A stretch of 39,002 nt of DNA from Clostridia bacterium. GTDB lineage: Bacteria > Bacillota > Clostridia > UMGS1810. Position 1 is the first letter of the stretch; every line of letters starts with the position of its first letter. The stretch covers positions 1 to 39,002 of the forward strand of contig JAEDEG010000012.1 of assembly GCA_016293435.1 (NCBI GenBank), read 5' to 3'. This document shows, piece after piece, positions 7,876 to 16,762 of the stretch. The notes under the pieces were generated by a model that was not told the DNA's origin, made no database searches, and saw nothing but the letters and a program-made list of their open reading frames with translations. Made by a program: the position numbers and the translations under genes.

Positions 7876-10335
7876 TTATTTTACAACGATGTTAACGAGC
7901 TTACCTTTTACTACTATGAATTTCACGATTTGTTTTTCTTCAACAATATCCTTGATTTTTTCGTTATTAAGTACAATTTCCTTTATCTGTTCATCATCAA
8001 GGCTTGCGGCAATGTTCATCTTTGCTTTAACCTTGCCGTTTAGCTGAACAACAATTTCAACCTCATCCTTTACAAGAGCAGTTTCGTCATAGCTAACCCA
8101 GCTCTGCTCATGAACACTGCCCTTGCCGCCAATCATCTGCCAGAGCTCTTCGGTTACATGAGGAACAAAGGGAGCAAGCATTATAACAAGCGCCTTTGAA
8201 GCTTCGGAAAGGAGTGCTGTATTGGTGCCCTTGTAGGAATAGAGACCGTTTACAAGCTCCATAATACAGCTTATGGCCGTGTTGAAATTGAAGCGGATGC
8301 TTATATCGTCGGTAGCTTTTTTGATTGAAGAGTTCAGAATAAAACGAAGCTCTTTATCATCGGAGGAAAGCTCCGATACATCATAGGTTGAATTGATATC
8401 AATCTTATCGCGGTTATCGTCTATAAATCTGAATACTCTGTTTATAAAGCGGTATGAACCTTCAACTGCAGTGTCACTCCATTCGAGATCTCTCTCGGGA
8501 GGAGCCGCAAAAAGTATGAATAATCTTGCTGTGTCGGCACCATATTTGCCGATTATTTCTTCGGGGCTTACAACGTTACCCAAAGACTTGCTCATTTTGG
8601 TGCCGTCTTTGAGAACCATACCCTGAGTGAGGAGATTTTCAAAGGGCTCGTCGCAGGATACATAACCCAGATCGTGAAGTGCTTTGGTCAAAAAGCGTGC
8701 ATAAAGCAAATGCAAAATAGCGTGCTCTACACCGCCGATATACTGGTCAACATTCATCCAATAGTCGGTTTTTGCTTTGTCAAAGGGCATTTTATCGTTG
8801 TGGGGATCACAGTATCTGAGGAAATACCATGACGAACATACAAAGGTATCCATAGTATCCATATCGCGGGTACCCATCTTACCGCACCTCGGACATGGGG
8901 CGTTTCGGAAGCTTTCGCTTGTGGTGAGCGGCGATTCGCCCTGGCCTGTAAATTCTACATCCTCGGGAAGAATAACAGGGAGATCACACTCGGGAACGGG
9001 AACAGCGCCGCAATCGTCACAGTAGATAATCGGAATGGGAGCTCCCCAGTATCTCTGGCGGGAAATGAGCCAATCACGGAGACGGAAGTTGGTTTTTTTC
9101 TCGCCTATGCCTTTTTCGTTCATATAGTCTATCATCTTGGGAAGTGCTTCGCGGTTGTTCATACCCGTAAACACACCGGAATTAATCATAATACCTTCAG
9201 CCTCAAAGGATTCGGTAAGAGAATCACCGCTCATATCAGATCCGTCGGGAGTGATTACAACATCTATGGGGAGGTTGTATTTGCGAGCAAATTCAAAATC
9301 GCGCTGATCGTGGGCAGGGACTGCCATAACAACTCCGGTGCCGTAGTCCATGAGAACATAGTTTGCCAGATAAAGGGGAACCTTTTTGCCGGTGAGAGGA
9401 TTTATTACATATCTGCCGGTAAATACGCCCTCTTTTTCTACATCGGTAGACGCTCTGTCCATATCTTTGACAAACTGCATCTTCTTGATAAATTCGCGGC
9501 ACTCGGCCTCTGTTTCACTGCCCGAAATAATTGAATCAACAATGGGACTTTCGGGTGCCATAACCATAAAGGTTACACCATAGATTGTATCGGGGCGGGT
9601 GGTATATACGGTTAAGGTGGTGTCGGAACCGTCGAGCTTGAAGTCAACCTGTGCACCGTGGCTCTTGCCTATCCAGTTTGCCTGCATGGTTTTTACCTTT
9701 TCGGGCCATCCCTTTAATTTGTCGATATCGGCAAGAAGCTTATCGGCATATTTTGTAATTCTGAAAAACCACTGTTCGAGGTCTTTTTTGCCAACTTCTG
9801 ATTTGCATCTTTCACACTTGCCGTTGACAACCTGCTCATTGGCAAGCACCGTCTTACATGAGGGGCACCAATTTACATAGGATTTTTTCTTGTAGGCAAG
9901 ATCGTTGTTGTAGAGCTGCAAAAACATCCACTGTGTCCACCTATAATAATCCTGTTTACAAGTGGCAACTTCTCTGTCCCAGTCGTAGCTTATGCCCATG
10001 CTTTTGAGCTGATCACGCATATTATCCATGTTGGAAAATGTCCAGTCTTTGGGGTTTGCACCGTTTTTGATGGCGGCATTTTCTGCAGGAAGACCGAAAG
10101 AATCCCAGCCCATGGGGTGAAGCACATTGTATCCATGCATCCTTTTAAAGCGCGCCACAACATCACCTATCGAGTAGTTACGAACATGTCCCATATGAAG
10201 ATTGCCCGAGGGGTAAGGGAACATCTCGAGAGCATAGTATTTGGGCTTGGAGGTATCCTCAGATACTTTGAACGCCTTGGTATCTTCCCAAATTTGCTGC
10301 CACTTTTTTTCTATGGCTTGAAAATCATAATTCAT
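7876..10335 (-). CDS. leuS: Leucyl-tRNA synthetase
   Basis: This 819-residue class I synthetase charges tRNA-Leu in the cytosol. It shows the HMGH signature (FPYPSGNLHMGHVRNYSIGD, HMGH at 47-50), Cys-containing zinc-knuckle-like pairs (CPSCKTVLANE, GKCERCKSEVG; later CPRCGKMGTRDMD), an editing domain with TTRPDTIYGVTFMV and the late GTGVVMAVPAHDQRDFEFA, and KMSKS (DGTKMSKSLGNVVSPEEI) near 579-583. The C-terminal anticodon and tRNA-binding domains are full length. AAAGGAG lies 8 nt before the ATG. It is 18 nt downstream of rsfS, so there is no room for a T-box leader; control must come from the operon promoter. Confidence 0.98.
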   Translation of the reverse strand: MNYDFQAIEKKWQQIWEDTKAFKVSEDTSKPKYYALEMFPYPSGNLHMGHVRNYSIGDVVARFKRMHGYNVLHPMGWDSFGLPAENAAIKNGANPKDWTFSNMDNMRDQLKSMGISYDWDREVATCKQDYYRWTQWMFLQLYNNDLAYKKKSYVNWCPSCKTVLANEQVVNGKCERCKSEVGKKDLEQWFFRITKYADKLLADIDKLKGWPEKVKTMQANWIGKSHGAQVDFKLDGSDTTLTVYTTRPDTIYGVTFMVMAPESPIVDSIISGSETEAECREFIKKMQFVKDMDRASTDVEKEGVFTGRYVINPLTGKKVPLYLANYVLMDYGTGVVMAVPAHDQRDFEFARKYNLPIDVVITPDGSDMSGDSLTESFEAEGIMINSGVFTGMNNREALPKMIDYMNEKGIGEKKTNFRLRDWLISRQRYWGAPIPIIYCDDCGAVPVPECDLPVILPEDVEFTGQGESPLTTSESFRNAPCPRCGKMGTRDMDTMDTFVCSSWYFLRYCDPHNDKMPFDKAKTDYWMNVDQYIGGVEHAILHLLYARFLTKALHDLGYVSCDEPFENLLTQGMVLKDGTKMSKSLGNVVSPEEIIGKYGADTARLFILFAAPPERDLEWSDTAVEGSYRFINRVFRFIDDNRDKIDINSTYDVSELSSDDKELRFILNSSIKKATDDISIRFNFNTAISCIMELVNGLYSYKGTNTALLSEASKALVIMLAPFVPHVTEELWQMIGGKGSVHEQSWVSYDETALVKDEVEIVVQLNGKVKAKMNIAASLDDEQIKEIVLNNEKIKDIVEEKQIVKFIVVKGKLVNIVVK

Positions 10336-10353
10336 TTATATCAACTCCTTTTA

Positions 10354-10713
10354 TTAATCCTCTGTTACTATGTGGGATATGTCTACGTTTGCTGCATCAG
10401 CCCACAGATTTTCTATAGAATAAAAGCTTCTGGATTCACCCGAAAAAACATGAACGATAACATCTGAATAATCCATCAGAATCCAATACGAGGTAGACAT
10501 ACCCTCTCTGCCTATGGGTTTTACGCCTTGCTCTGCAAGCTTTTCTTCGATTTCTTCGGAAATAGCTTTCATCTGAGCCGGAGAATTACCCTGACAAATG
10601 ACAAAATAGTCTGCCATGGTTGTAACCGAGCTGATATCCAGAACACGGATATCTGATGCTTTTTTGGAATCCATGCATTTAACAACTTTTTCCATTATTT
10701 CTTTTGAATTCAT
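10354..10713 (-). CDS. rsfS: Ribosomal silencing factor RsfS
   Basis: This 119-residue protein of the RsfS/YbeB/Iojap family binds ribosomal protein uL14 and blocks subunit joining under starvation. Diagnostic stretches are DIRVLDISSVTTMADYFVIC, GNSPAQMKAISEEIEEKL and SYWILMDYSDVIVHVF. Length is normal for the family. It lies 4 nt after the LCP gene and 18 nt before leuS, the usual Firmicutes order. Confidence 0.97.
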   Translation of the reverse strand: MNSKEIMEKVVKCMDSKKASDIRVLDISSVTTMADYFVICQGNSPAQMKAISEEIEEKLAEQGVKPIGREGMSTSYWILMDYSDVIVHVFSGESRSFYSIENLWADAANVDISHIVTED

Positions 10714-10717
10714 TTTA

Positions 10718-11995
10718 TCATTCTTCCTTTCCGAGAATAATTACAACATCAGCGTCATTATTAAAATCGGGATTTATATAATAATCTTCTAATCCGAGAG
10801 ATTCGGCAACCATCGACGAAAGCTGACTTTCAGGATTGCCCACACAATATGTTTTGTCTGCAGTTGCCGTTTTGGCTACGGCACTTCCGGCAACAGTATA
10901 GCCTATGGACTTCAGCTTGTCGCTTATCTCGCTAAGAGCCTTACCGCCTGAACCTGAATAATCGAGTATATACACATTGACCTCGGAAGGGTTAATGTGC
11001 GATACGGGAGCATCAACGGTTTTGCCGGAGGTATAGTTTTTGCCGAGGGCATCGTCGCGAGCTTTGATTTCACTAAGGTCTGCCTCTGAAATATCGGGAG
11101 TGAAATAATCTCTGATTATCTGCTGATTTTTCTTATTGTCTGCAATAAAATAGGATATATTATTGCGATATTCGGGAACACCCTCAATCATCATAATATT
11201 AACGTTGTCCATATTTATATTGAGAAGGAACGGCGCATATTTGATAATTTCGGCAAATTCGAAGTTGGTATCTACCATATCACCAAGCTTGGAAATGAGC
11301 TCCTCAGTGTTGACATCGGACTCGTACTGGTTACGTTCTATAATCTGACGAATTGCCTCTTTGATAAATCCGCTCTGAGCTTCTACCCTGCCTATGTCAC
11401 CGGTGACATATATGCATCGGCAACGAACATATTGTTCTGCCTTGTCGCCGTCAAGAAGCTGATAGCCGGCTTTGAGATGAATGTGCAGATCCTGCAGGTC
11501 ATCGTCGTAGTCCATATCCTGAGGTACATCGTAATACACACCGCCCACAGCATCTATTACATCGCGGAAGCCTGATGTGGTAACAATTGCATATTTATCA
11601 ATTTCTATATCAAGAATAGTCTGTATTTCTTCTATTGATTTTTCGGGACCGCCTGCTCCGTAAGCTGAATTTATCTTTTTGTCAGAGCGTTTGTTGTTTA
11701 TATAGGTATCCCTGGGAATTTGCAAAATATTGATAGCGTTGTTTATGAGATTGAGCTGAGCAATCATCATAACATCACTTCGGGTTTCTTCTTTGTCAAG
11801 ACCCATGAGCAATACATTCACATAGCTTTTTTCAGTCTCACCGGTAAAGGTTATACCAAAAAAGGTCTGAAAGCCCATAAGCTCCAAAATAGTAGGCATG
11901 AGCGGTACAAACACTACCGCAAGTGACATCAGAAGTGCAGTAAACCACGCAGTAGCTTTAAGATACAGCATTAAAGCCGGATTTGATTTCTTCAT
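10718..11995 (-). CDS. LytR-CpsA-Psr (LCP) family protein with C-terminal LytR_C domain
   Basis: A 425-residue membrane-anchored protein with one N-terminal transmembrane segment (about 10-40). The LCP catalytic domain follows at about 55-250: VNVLLMGLDKEETRSDVMMI, ILQIPRDTYI, KINSAYGAGGP, AVGGVYYDVP and a C-terminal Arg-rich YVRCRCIYVTGDIGRVEAQ. It ends with a LytR_C-like domain (VNVYILDYSGSGGKALSEI...DVVIILGKEE, about 335-425). LCP proteins transfer undecaprenyl-linked glycopolymers to peptidoglycan outside the membrane. The conserved Asp and Arg ligands of the pyrophosphate site are present (RSD, RDTY, R near 205). It is co-transcribed with yqeK (7-nt gap) and rsfS. Confidence 0.93.
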   Translation of the reverse strand: MKKSNPALMLYLKATAWFTALLMSLAVVFVPLMPTILELMGFQTFFGITFTGETEKSYVNVLLMGLDKEETRSDVMMIAQLNLINNAINILQIPRDTYINNKRSDKKINSAYGAGGPEKSIEEIQTILDIEIDKYAIVTTSGFRDVIDAVGGVYYDVPQDMDYDDDLQDLHIHLKAGYQLLDGDKAEQYVRCRCIYVTGDIGRVEAQSGFIKEAIRQIIERNQYESDVNTEELISKLGDMVDTNFEFAEIIKYAPFLLNINMDNVNIMMIEGVPEYRNNISYFIADNKKNQQIIRDYFTPDISEADLSEIKARDDALGKNYTSGKTVDAPVSHINPSEVNVYILDYSGSGGKALSEISDKLKSIGYTVAGSAVAKTATADKTYCVGNPESQLSSMVAESLGLEDYYINPDFNNDADVVIILGKEE

Positions 11996-12002
11996 AATTT
12001 AA

Positions 12003-12575
12003 TCACCTTATTTTTCTTAAGTAAAAGTTCCTTGTGTCGATTGTATTGGTATGGAGAAGTCCGCCTTTATTTATAACAGAGCGAATGGTATAGTCAATCT
12101 GCAGAACAAGTGCACGATCAATATCTTCATACACCATGTCGCGGATGCGGTCCACACCCTCAAAATTGCGGGAGGGCTCTATGCCATCGGCTATGTATAT
12201 AATTTTGGTAATAAGGCTCATATCGGGCTTACCTATTGTATGATAATAAATTGCATCATAAATTTCGGGGTCTGTCACTCCATAATATTTTTCGGCAATT
12301 ACCGCACCCAGAAACCCATGAATAAGACCTCGTGAAGAACGGGTAATATCGTCTAAAATCACATTATATCTTTCACAAAGTTCAAACATCTCGGAGGAGG
12401 AATAATTCTTTGCACAGTCGTGAAGAAGTGCGGCAATGCGAGTCTTTTCAACATCGGCACCATAATGCTCTGCCATTTCTACCGCTGTGTTCATTACACC
12501 GATAGAATGACTATAGCGTTTTTCGGTAAGAACCTGCTTAAGCTTTTCACGCATTTGTTCTATTGTCATTTCCAA
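12003..12575 (-). CDS. yqeK: HD-domain hydrolase YqeK
   Basis: This 190-residue HD-superfamily metallophosphatase belongs to the YqeK group, known to hydrolyse diadenosine tetraphosphate symmetrically. Metal ligands are visible in RYSHSIGVMNTAVEMAEHYG, the HD pair in AALLHDCAKNYSS, IHGFLGAVIAEKYYG, YHTIGKPDMSLITKIIYIAD and IEPSRNFEGVDRIR. The start appears to be TTG at 12575, 7 nt after AAAGGG; ATG at 12569 is an alternative 6 nt downstream. It follows nadD as in most Firmicutes. Confidence 0.95.
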   Translation of the reverse strand: MEMTIEQMREKLKQVLTEKRYSHSIGVMNTAVEMAEHYGADVEKTRIAALLHDCAKNYSSSEMFELCERYNVILDDITRSSRGLIHGFLGAVIAEKYYGVTDPEIYDAIYYHTIGKPDMSLITKIIYIADGIEPSRNFEGVDRIRDMVYEDIDRALVLQIDYTIRSVINKGGLLHTNTIDTRNFYLRKIR

Positions 12576-12608
12576 AAATCAACCCTTTCGGAGTTTTGCA
12601 TGTATTTA

Positions 12609-13211
12609 TTAATCACGATAGAGATTATTGTCTGATATATACTTAAAAACCTTTTTGGGAACATAGGGGCTTATATCACCACCCGACGCAAGCAATTGCC
12701 TTATTTGGGTGGAGGTAATATCCACACGCGGCATATTAAGAAGCGAAAAGCTTCCGCCGGAATCGTTGAAACTCTTGCATACGTTATGTGCATCGCTCCT
12801 CCCATCACAGCTGCGGTCTGCAACTATGAAGCTGCATTCTTTGATGAGCTGCTTGTATGATTTCCATTTATACAGTGTGTAAAGTGAATCTGCACCAATG
12901 ATAAAATACAGCGGACAGTTATATATTTTTTTGAGGGCTCTCTGGGTATCTATTGTATATGACGGTAAAGTGCGCTTAATCTCATAATCCGAAATATCGA
13001 ATATACTCTCACTCTCTGTTGCCAGAGCTACCATATTGTATCTGTGAAAAGACGGTATGAGGTCTGTGTTGTCTTTGTGGGGCGGGTTGCCGTTGGGCAA
13101 AAAAACCACCTTTGACAAATCAAATTCATCTGCCGCGGCTTTTGCCATGGCAATGTGCCCGTTGTGAACGGGGTTGAAGGTACCGCCGAATATACCGATA
13201 GCCTTTTGCAA
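12609..13211 (-). CDS. nadD: Nicotinate-nucleotide adenylyltransferase
   Basis: This 200-residue enzyme joins nicotinate mononucleotide and ATP to give deamido-NAD in NAD synthesis. The nucleotidyltransferase signature GIFGGTFNPVHNGHIAMAKA is at 6-25, with VVFLPNGNPPHKD, FIIGADSLYTLYKWKSYKQL and the second signature MPRVDITSTQIRQLL. The start codon looks like TTG at 13211, directly before the signature; no ATG is better placed. It begins 1 nt after the yhbY stop and is followed by yqeK. Confidence 0.96.
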   Translation of the reverse strand: MQKAIGIFGGTFNPVHNGHIAMAKAAADEFDLSKVVFLPNGNPPHKDNTDLIPSFHRYNMVALATESESIFDISDYEIKRTLPSYTIDTQRALKKIYNCPLYFIIGADSLYTLYKWKSYKQLIKECSFIVADRSCDGRSDAHNVCKSFNDSGGSFSLLNMPRVDITSTQIRQLLASGGDISPYVPKKVFKYISDNNLYRD

Positions 13212-13212
13212 T

Positions 13213-13512
13213 TTATTTCGCCTGCCTCAAATCTATGGTTTTGTAGTCATTTGATTCTTTGTACAAAATGAATTTTTTGCCGATTACCTGCACAGGCTCT
13301 GCGCCTATTGCATCGGCAACTTCGTTGCACACAGCTCTGGTATCAAGAAAAGAATTTTCGAGCACATGAACCTTGACAAGCTCCCGTCTTTCGAGAGCAT
13401 CATCAATTTGTTTGAGCTGATTGGCATTGATGCCTCCCTTGCCAATTTGAAAAATCGGATCCAGTTTATTTGAAAGGCTTCTTAAATAAGCACGCTGCTT
13501 ACTTGTAAGCAT
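13213..13512 (-). CDS. yhbY: YhbY family CRM-domain RNA-binding protein
   Basis: This 99-residue single CRM-domain protein is of the type associated with pre-50S ribosomal particles. It shows MLTSKQRAYLRSLSNKLDP, FQIGKGGINANQLKQIDDAL, the GxxG-like loop, and VIGKKFILYKES near the C-terminus. The ATG at 13512 is preferred: AAAGGAAG is 8 nt upstream and homologues start MLTSKQR. A GTG at 13521 directly abuts the ribosome binding site. It leads the yhbY-nadD-yqeK-LCP-rsfS-leuS operon. Confidence 0.94.
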   Translation of the reverse strand: MLTSKQRAYLRSLSNKLDPIFQIGKGGINANQLKQIDDALERRELVKVHVLENSFLDTRAVCNEVADAIGAEPVQVIGKKFILYKESNDYKTIDLRQAK

Positions 13513-13553
13513 ATAATTCACTTCCTTTTATACAAAAATGCATAACACGCTTT

Positions 13554-13582
13554 ATTATACAAAAAAATCGCCAAAATGTCAA
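13554..13582 (-). promoter_or_regulatory. Consensus sigma-A promoter of the yhbY-leuS operon
   Basis: On the minus strand TTGACA (13582-13577), a 17-nt spacer and TATAAT (13559-13554) form a perfect consensus promoter about 40 nt before the yhbY ATG. It probably drives six or seven genes. Confidence 0.85.
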
Positions 13583-13667
13583 TCAAAATCAAATTATTTG
13601 GGCTTAATTTTAAGTTTATCACATATTTTATATCTTTTGGGGTAATTTTATAGTAGGAGTTGATAAA

Positions 13668-14648
13668 GTGATAAAAGTTGCATTTTACGATACAAAGCCT
13701 TACGAGAAGGAATGGTTTGAAAGTTTTGCCGAAAAATACGGTATATCCGTAAAATATATGGAAAGCAAGCTTTCGGAAGACACGGCAGTGCTTGCAAAAG
13801 GCTGCAGCGCGGTGTGTGCCTTTGTAAATGACGAAATAGACAAAAATGCCATAGATGTTCTTGTCTCGCTCGGCATAAGCCTTATTGCCATGAGGTGCGC
13901 GGGATATAACAATGTTGATATCAAATATGCAAAGGATAAGATCAGCATTGTGAGGGTGCCTGCGTATTCGCCCTATGCGGTGGCGGAACACGCTGTTGCT
14001 ATGCTCCTTTGCCTTAACCGAAAGCTTCACAAGGCATATATAAGAACCCGCGATTATAATTTTAGCTTAAACGGTATGACAGGCTTTGATTTGCACCAAA
14101 AAACAGTCGGAGTTGTGGGAACAGGAAAAATAGGCAGAGTGTTTGCCGAAATCTGCCGCGGATTTGGAATGAAAATCATTGCATATGATCCATATCCGTC
14201 GGACGAGTCGCTGGAATATGCGAATTTTGAAAGCATCTGTAAAAAAGCGGATATTATATCGCTGCACTGCCCCTTGACTAAAGAGAACAAGCACATCATA
14301 AACAAAGAGTCTATAGAATTGATGAAAAAAGGGGTATTTATTATAAACACCTCCAGAGGTGCACTGATTGACAGTGATGCGTTAATCGACGGATTGATGA
14401 GTAAAAAAATCGGATATGCGGCTCTTGATGTGTATGAAGAAGAGGGAGATGTGTTTTTTGAAGATATGTCGGATGTGCCCGACAGAGATGAAAAGCTGGC
14501 AACGCTTCTTTCGATGCCCAATGTTATTATTACCTCACATCAGGCATTTCTTACAAATGAAGCACTTGAAAATATTGCTGTGATTACGCTTGAAAATATA
14601 AAGGAGTTTTTTGAATCGGGAAAATGTAAAAACGAAATTCAAAGCTGA
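13668..14648 (+). CDS. ldhA: D-lactate dehydrogenase (D-2-hydroxyacid dehydrogenase family)
   Basis: A 326-residue NAD-dependent enzyme that most likely reduces pyruvate to D-lactate. It aligns by eye along its whole length with E. coli LdhA: AVCAFVNDEID, IAMRCAGYNNVDIKYA, RVPAYSPYAVAEHAVAMLL, RTRDYNFSLNGMTGFDLH, Rossmann motif VGVVGTGKIGRVFAEICRG near 145-165, the catalytic Arg region FIINTSRGALIDSDAL, the Glu region ALDVYEEEGDVFFED and the catalytic His in ITSHQAFLTNEAL. It starts at GTG (13668), 8 nt after GGAG. It is divergent from the yhbY operon; no convincing -35 box is visible. Confidence 0.92.
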   Translation: MIKVAFYDTKPYEKEWFESFAEKYGISVKYMESKLSEDTAVLAKGCSAVCAFVNDEIDKNAIDVLVSLGISLIAMRCAGYNNVDIKYAKDKISIVRVPAYSPYAVAEHAVAMLLCLNRKLHKAYIRTRDYNFSLNGMTGFDLHQKTVGVVGTGKIGRVFAEICRGFGMKIIAYDPYPSDESLEYANFESICKKADIISLHCPLTKENKHIINKESIELMKKGVFIINTSRGALIDSDALIDGLMSKKIGYAALDVYEEEGDVFFEDMSDVPDRDEKLATLLSMPNVIITSHQAFLTNEALENIAVITLENIKEFFESGKCKNEIQS

Positions 14649-14699
14649 ATATTTTTGAACATAGTGGGAACTATAATAGAGAAAGGGAGGTTTTAAATT

Positions 14700-14882
14700 A
14701 TGAACTGTAATGCAAACAAATCAATCGGATGTACCGTTAAGCAGTGTGCTTATCACTGCGGTACTGAAAACTACTGTACCCTCGATAAAATCAATGTGGG
14801 TACTCACGAAGCTAACCCCACAGAAATCAAGTGCACAGACTGTGAATCGTTCAAGCTGTGTTCAAACGGAAACTGCAAATAA
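14700..14882 (+). CDS. DUF1540 cysteine-rich small protein
   Basis: This 60-residue protein has about nine cysteines in a DUF1540-like arrangement (IGCTVKQCAYHCGTENYC, then KCTDCESFKLCSNGNC), spaced as in a small metal-binding fold. It has a very strong site (GAAAGGGAGG) 8 nt before the ATG. It lies 51 nt after ldhA and before a terminator, so it may be expressed from the ldhA transcript. DUF1540 proteins are common in Clostridia and have no settled function. An overlapping out-of-frame reading (14710-14901) is a shadow. Confidence 0.88.
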   Translation: MNCNANKSIGCTVKQCAYHCGTENYCTLDKINVGTHEANPTEIKCTDCESFKLCSNGNCK

Positions 14883-14910
14883 TAAAAATTTTGTTATTTA
14901 AAGCTTATTA

Positions 14911-14967
14911 AAAAAAATCACTGCACCGTAATTTGTATTCCAAAATTACCCGTGCAGTGATTTTTTT
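14911..14967. terminator. Bidirectional rho-independent terminator
   Basis: A 16-bp outer stem (14911-14926 with 14952-14967; A7 then TCACTGCAC and complement) has a partly paired inner arm (GTAATTT at 14928-14934 with AAATTAC at 14943-14949). T7 runs on both strands. It ends the ldhA/DUF1540 unit and overlaps the stop codon of the convergent acyl-CoA ligase. Confidence 0.9.
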
Positions 14968-16651
14968 AATCTTTTACTATTTTATTTCTTTTTATTTTAT
15001 TGGTGGTTGTTTTTTCAAATTCTGTATCTCTGATTTTGATATCTGAAATCTTTTTGTAGATGGGAAGCTCATTGGTCACATCGCTTATATCCTTGCGAAG
15101 CTTTGAGGCAATATCAATATCGCCCATGGCCTGTACTGCGTCTTTATCGAGAAAGACCTCGGCTCTGAGATGTTTGTCATCACCGGAAGCATTGCTGATT
15201 GCGTACACTATCGCCTCTTTTACATAATCGATAGAGAGAATATAGTTCTCAATTTCTTCGGGGAAGATATTTTTGCCGTTATTTAAAACTATGAGGTTCT
15301 TTTTGCGTCCGGTAATCATAAGGAGACCTTTGTTGTTGAATCGGCCGTAGTCACCGGTTTTGAACCATCCGTCCTCAAATACCTCGGCTGTCTGCTCGGG
15401 CATTTTGTAGTAGCCTTTCATTACAACGTCACCTTTAACCCAGATTTCGCCGTCGCCGTCTTCGTCGGGATCTGCAATCTTAGCCTCAAGGCACGGAAGA
15501 ACAAAGCCGACTGTTGTACAGTCGTTACATTCTTCTCTGTTGGCACTGACAAGCGGTGAACACTCTGTTATGCCATAGCCATTGATAAGACTGATGCCTA
15601 TTGAATCAAAAAATTCGCCGAGTTCGGCTCTGAGAGGTGCTCCGCCGCACACTATTTTGACAAGATTGCCGCCAAATGCCTCATGTACCGACGCAAATAG
15701 CTTGCGACGAAGGTCGATGCCAAATTTGCGCAAAAAATTGCTGAGCTTAATCAAAATTTTGAGAGCGGTTTCCTTGCCGGAGGCTTTGGCTGTTGACCAT
15801 ATCTTTTTGGCAAAAAGCTCTGCAAAGGCAGGAACAACATATATAAAATCGGGCTTGAAAAGCTTGAGATTATTCACAACCGCTTTGAGGTTTGAATTTA
15901 TGCATATACAGCATCTGCTGTGCAACGAAACAAGTATGCCCGAAACCGCCTCATAGGTATGGTGATACGGAAGCACCGACAAAGAGGTGGTGTATACTCT
16001 GGAAATTTGAAGTCCGCAGTACACGCTGTATACCAAATTGTGCTCGGTGAGCTCAACACCTTTGGAAAGGCCGGTTGTGCCGGAGGTGTATATGAGAAGC
16101 TTGAGTGCATTGGGATCGGAGGTTTCGTCGGCGTAGGTTCCGTTGCCGCCTTCAAAAAGCTTTCTGCCCTTTTCCATGAGCTTGGAGTACGACAAAAATT
16201 CGCCCTCATCTTCATCTGTTGAAAAACCGATAAAATATTTTACATTGGGCATGGCAGCTCTGTTTTCTTTGAAAATTTTTTCGTAGTTTTTATCATAAAA
16301 TACAGCTTCGGTATCACTGTGATTTACAACATTTATAATATCTGCCGCAGGGAGTTCTTTGTCTATGGGGACAAAAACGCCCTTGCTTTTGAGCATGGTG
16401 AGATAGCTACACAGCCACGGATAGCTGTTGGGTCCAATGCATCCAACATGACTTCCGGTAATACCAAGGCTCTCAAGCGCTGTGCCGAGATACATTGTAT
16501 CATTCCAAAATTCTTTGTAGGTGACTGAGATGACCTCTTTTCCTTTCAGGTATTTAAATGCTGTTTTATCTGCGGATTCTGTGGATGCCTTATAAAGCAT
16601 CTCTTTGATTGTAGAGAACTTTTTTACTTCGTAAAGCTTTGGCTGTGTCAT
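14966..16651 (-). CDS. AMP-forming long-chain acyl-CoA synthetase/ligase, copy 2
   Basis: This 561-residue paralogue of the ligase at 6105-7805 has the same architecture: IYTSGTTGLSKGVELTEHN near 190, YHHTYEAVSGI, GYGITECSPLVSANREE near 360, GWFKTGDYGRFNNKG, TGRKKNLIVLNNGKNIFPEE and a C-terminal TTTNKIKRNK with the catalytic Lys. The phosphate loop is canonical here (Gly after TSGTT). AGGAGG lies 6 nt before the ATG. It has its own promoter with a perfect palindrome in the spacer and is monocistronic. It probably activates fatty acids; substrate preference cannot be read from sequence. Confidence 0.87.
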   Translation of the reverse strand: MTQPKLYEVKKFSTIKEMLYKASTESADKTAFKYLKGKEVISVTYKEFWNDTMYLGTALESLGITGSHVGCIGPNSYPWLCSYLTMLKSKGVFVPIDKELPAADIINVVNHSDTEAVFYDKNYEKIFKENRAAMPNVKYFIGFSTDEDEGEFLSYSKLMEKGRKLFEGGNGTYADETSDPNALKLLIYTSGTTGLSKGVELTEHNLVYSVYCGLQISRVYTTSLSVLPYHHTYEAVSGILVSLHSRCCICINSNLKAVVNNLKLFKPDFIYVVPAFAELFAKKIWSTAKASGKETALKILIKLSNFLRKFGIDLRRKLFASVHEAFGGNLVKIVCGGAPLRAELGEFFDSIGISLINGYGITECSPLVSANREECNDCTTVGFVLPCLEAKIADPDEDGDGEIWVKGDVVMKGYYKMPEQTAEVFEDGWFKTGDYGRFNNKGLLMITGRKKNLIVLNNGKNIFPEEIENYILSIDYVKEAIVYAISNASGDDKHLRAEVFLDKDAVQAMGDIDIASKLRKDISDVTNELPIYKKISDIKIRDTEFEKTTTNKIKRNKIVKD

Positions 16652-16684
16652 ACCTAACCTCCTGTTTTTTATTACATAGTTATA

Positions 16685-16713
16685 ATTTTACCATATATGG
16701 TAATTTTAGTCAA
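16685..16713 (-). promoter_or_regulatory. Promoter of acyl-CoA ligase 2 with palindromic operator in spacer
   Basis: On the minus strand TTGACT (16713-16708), a 17-nt spacer and TAAAAT (16690-16685) form a promoter. The perfect 16-bp palindrome TTACCATATATGGTAA (16688-16703) fills most of the spacer and touches the -10 box, the classical position for a repressor operator. The cognate regulator is not in the window as far as I can see. Confidence 0.65.
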
Positions 16714-16762
16714 TAACTATATATAATAATAAATTTTTGTACAAATTCTTATATCAAAACAA

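Noticed and set aside
10336..10353. Possible T-box leader for leuS
   Set aside because: Only 18 nt separate rsfS and leuS, so there is no room for a T-box; the gene is operon-internal.
13518..14030. 170-codon minus-strand ORF overlapping ldhA
   Set aside because: It is antisense to a clearly recognised dehydrogenase and has low-complexity, non-family sequence.
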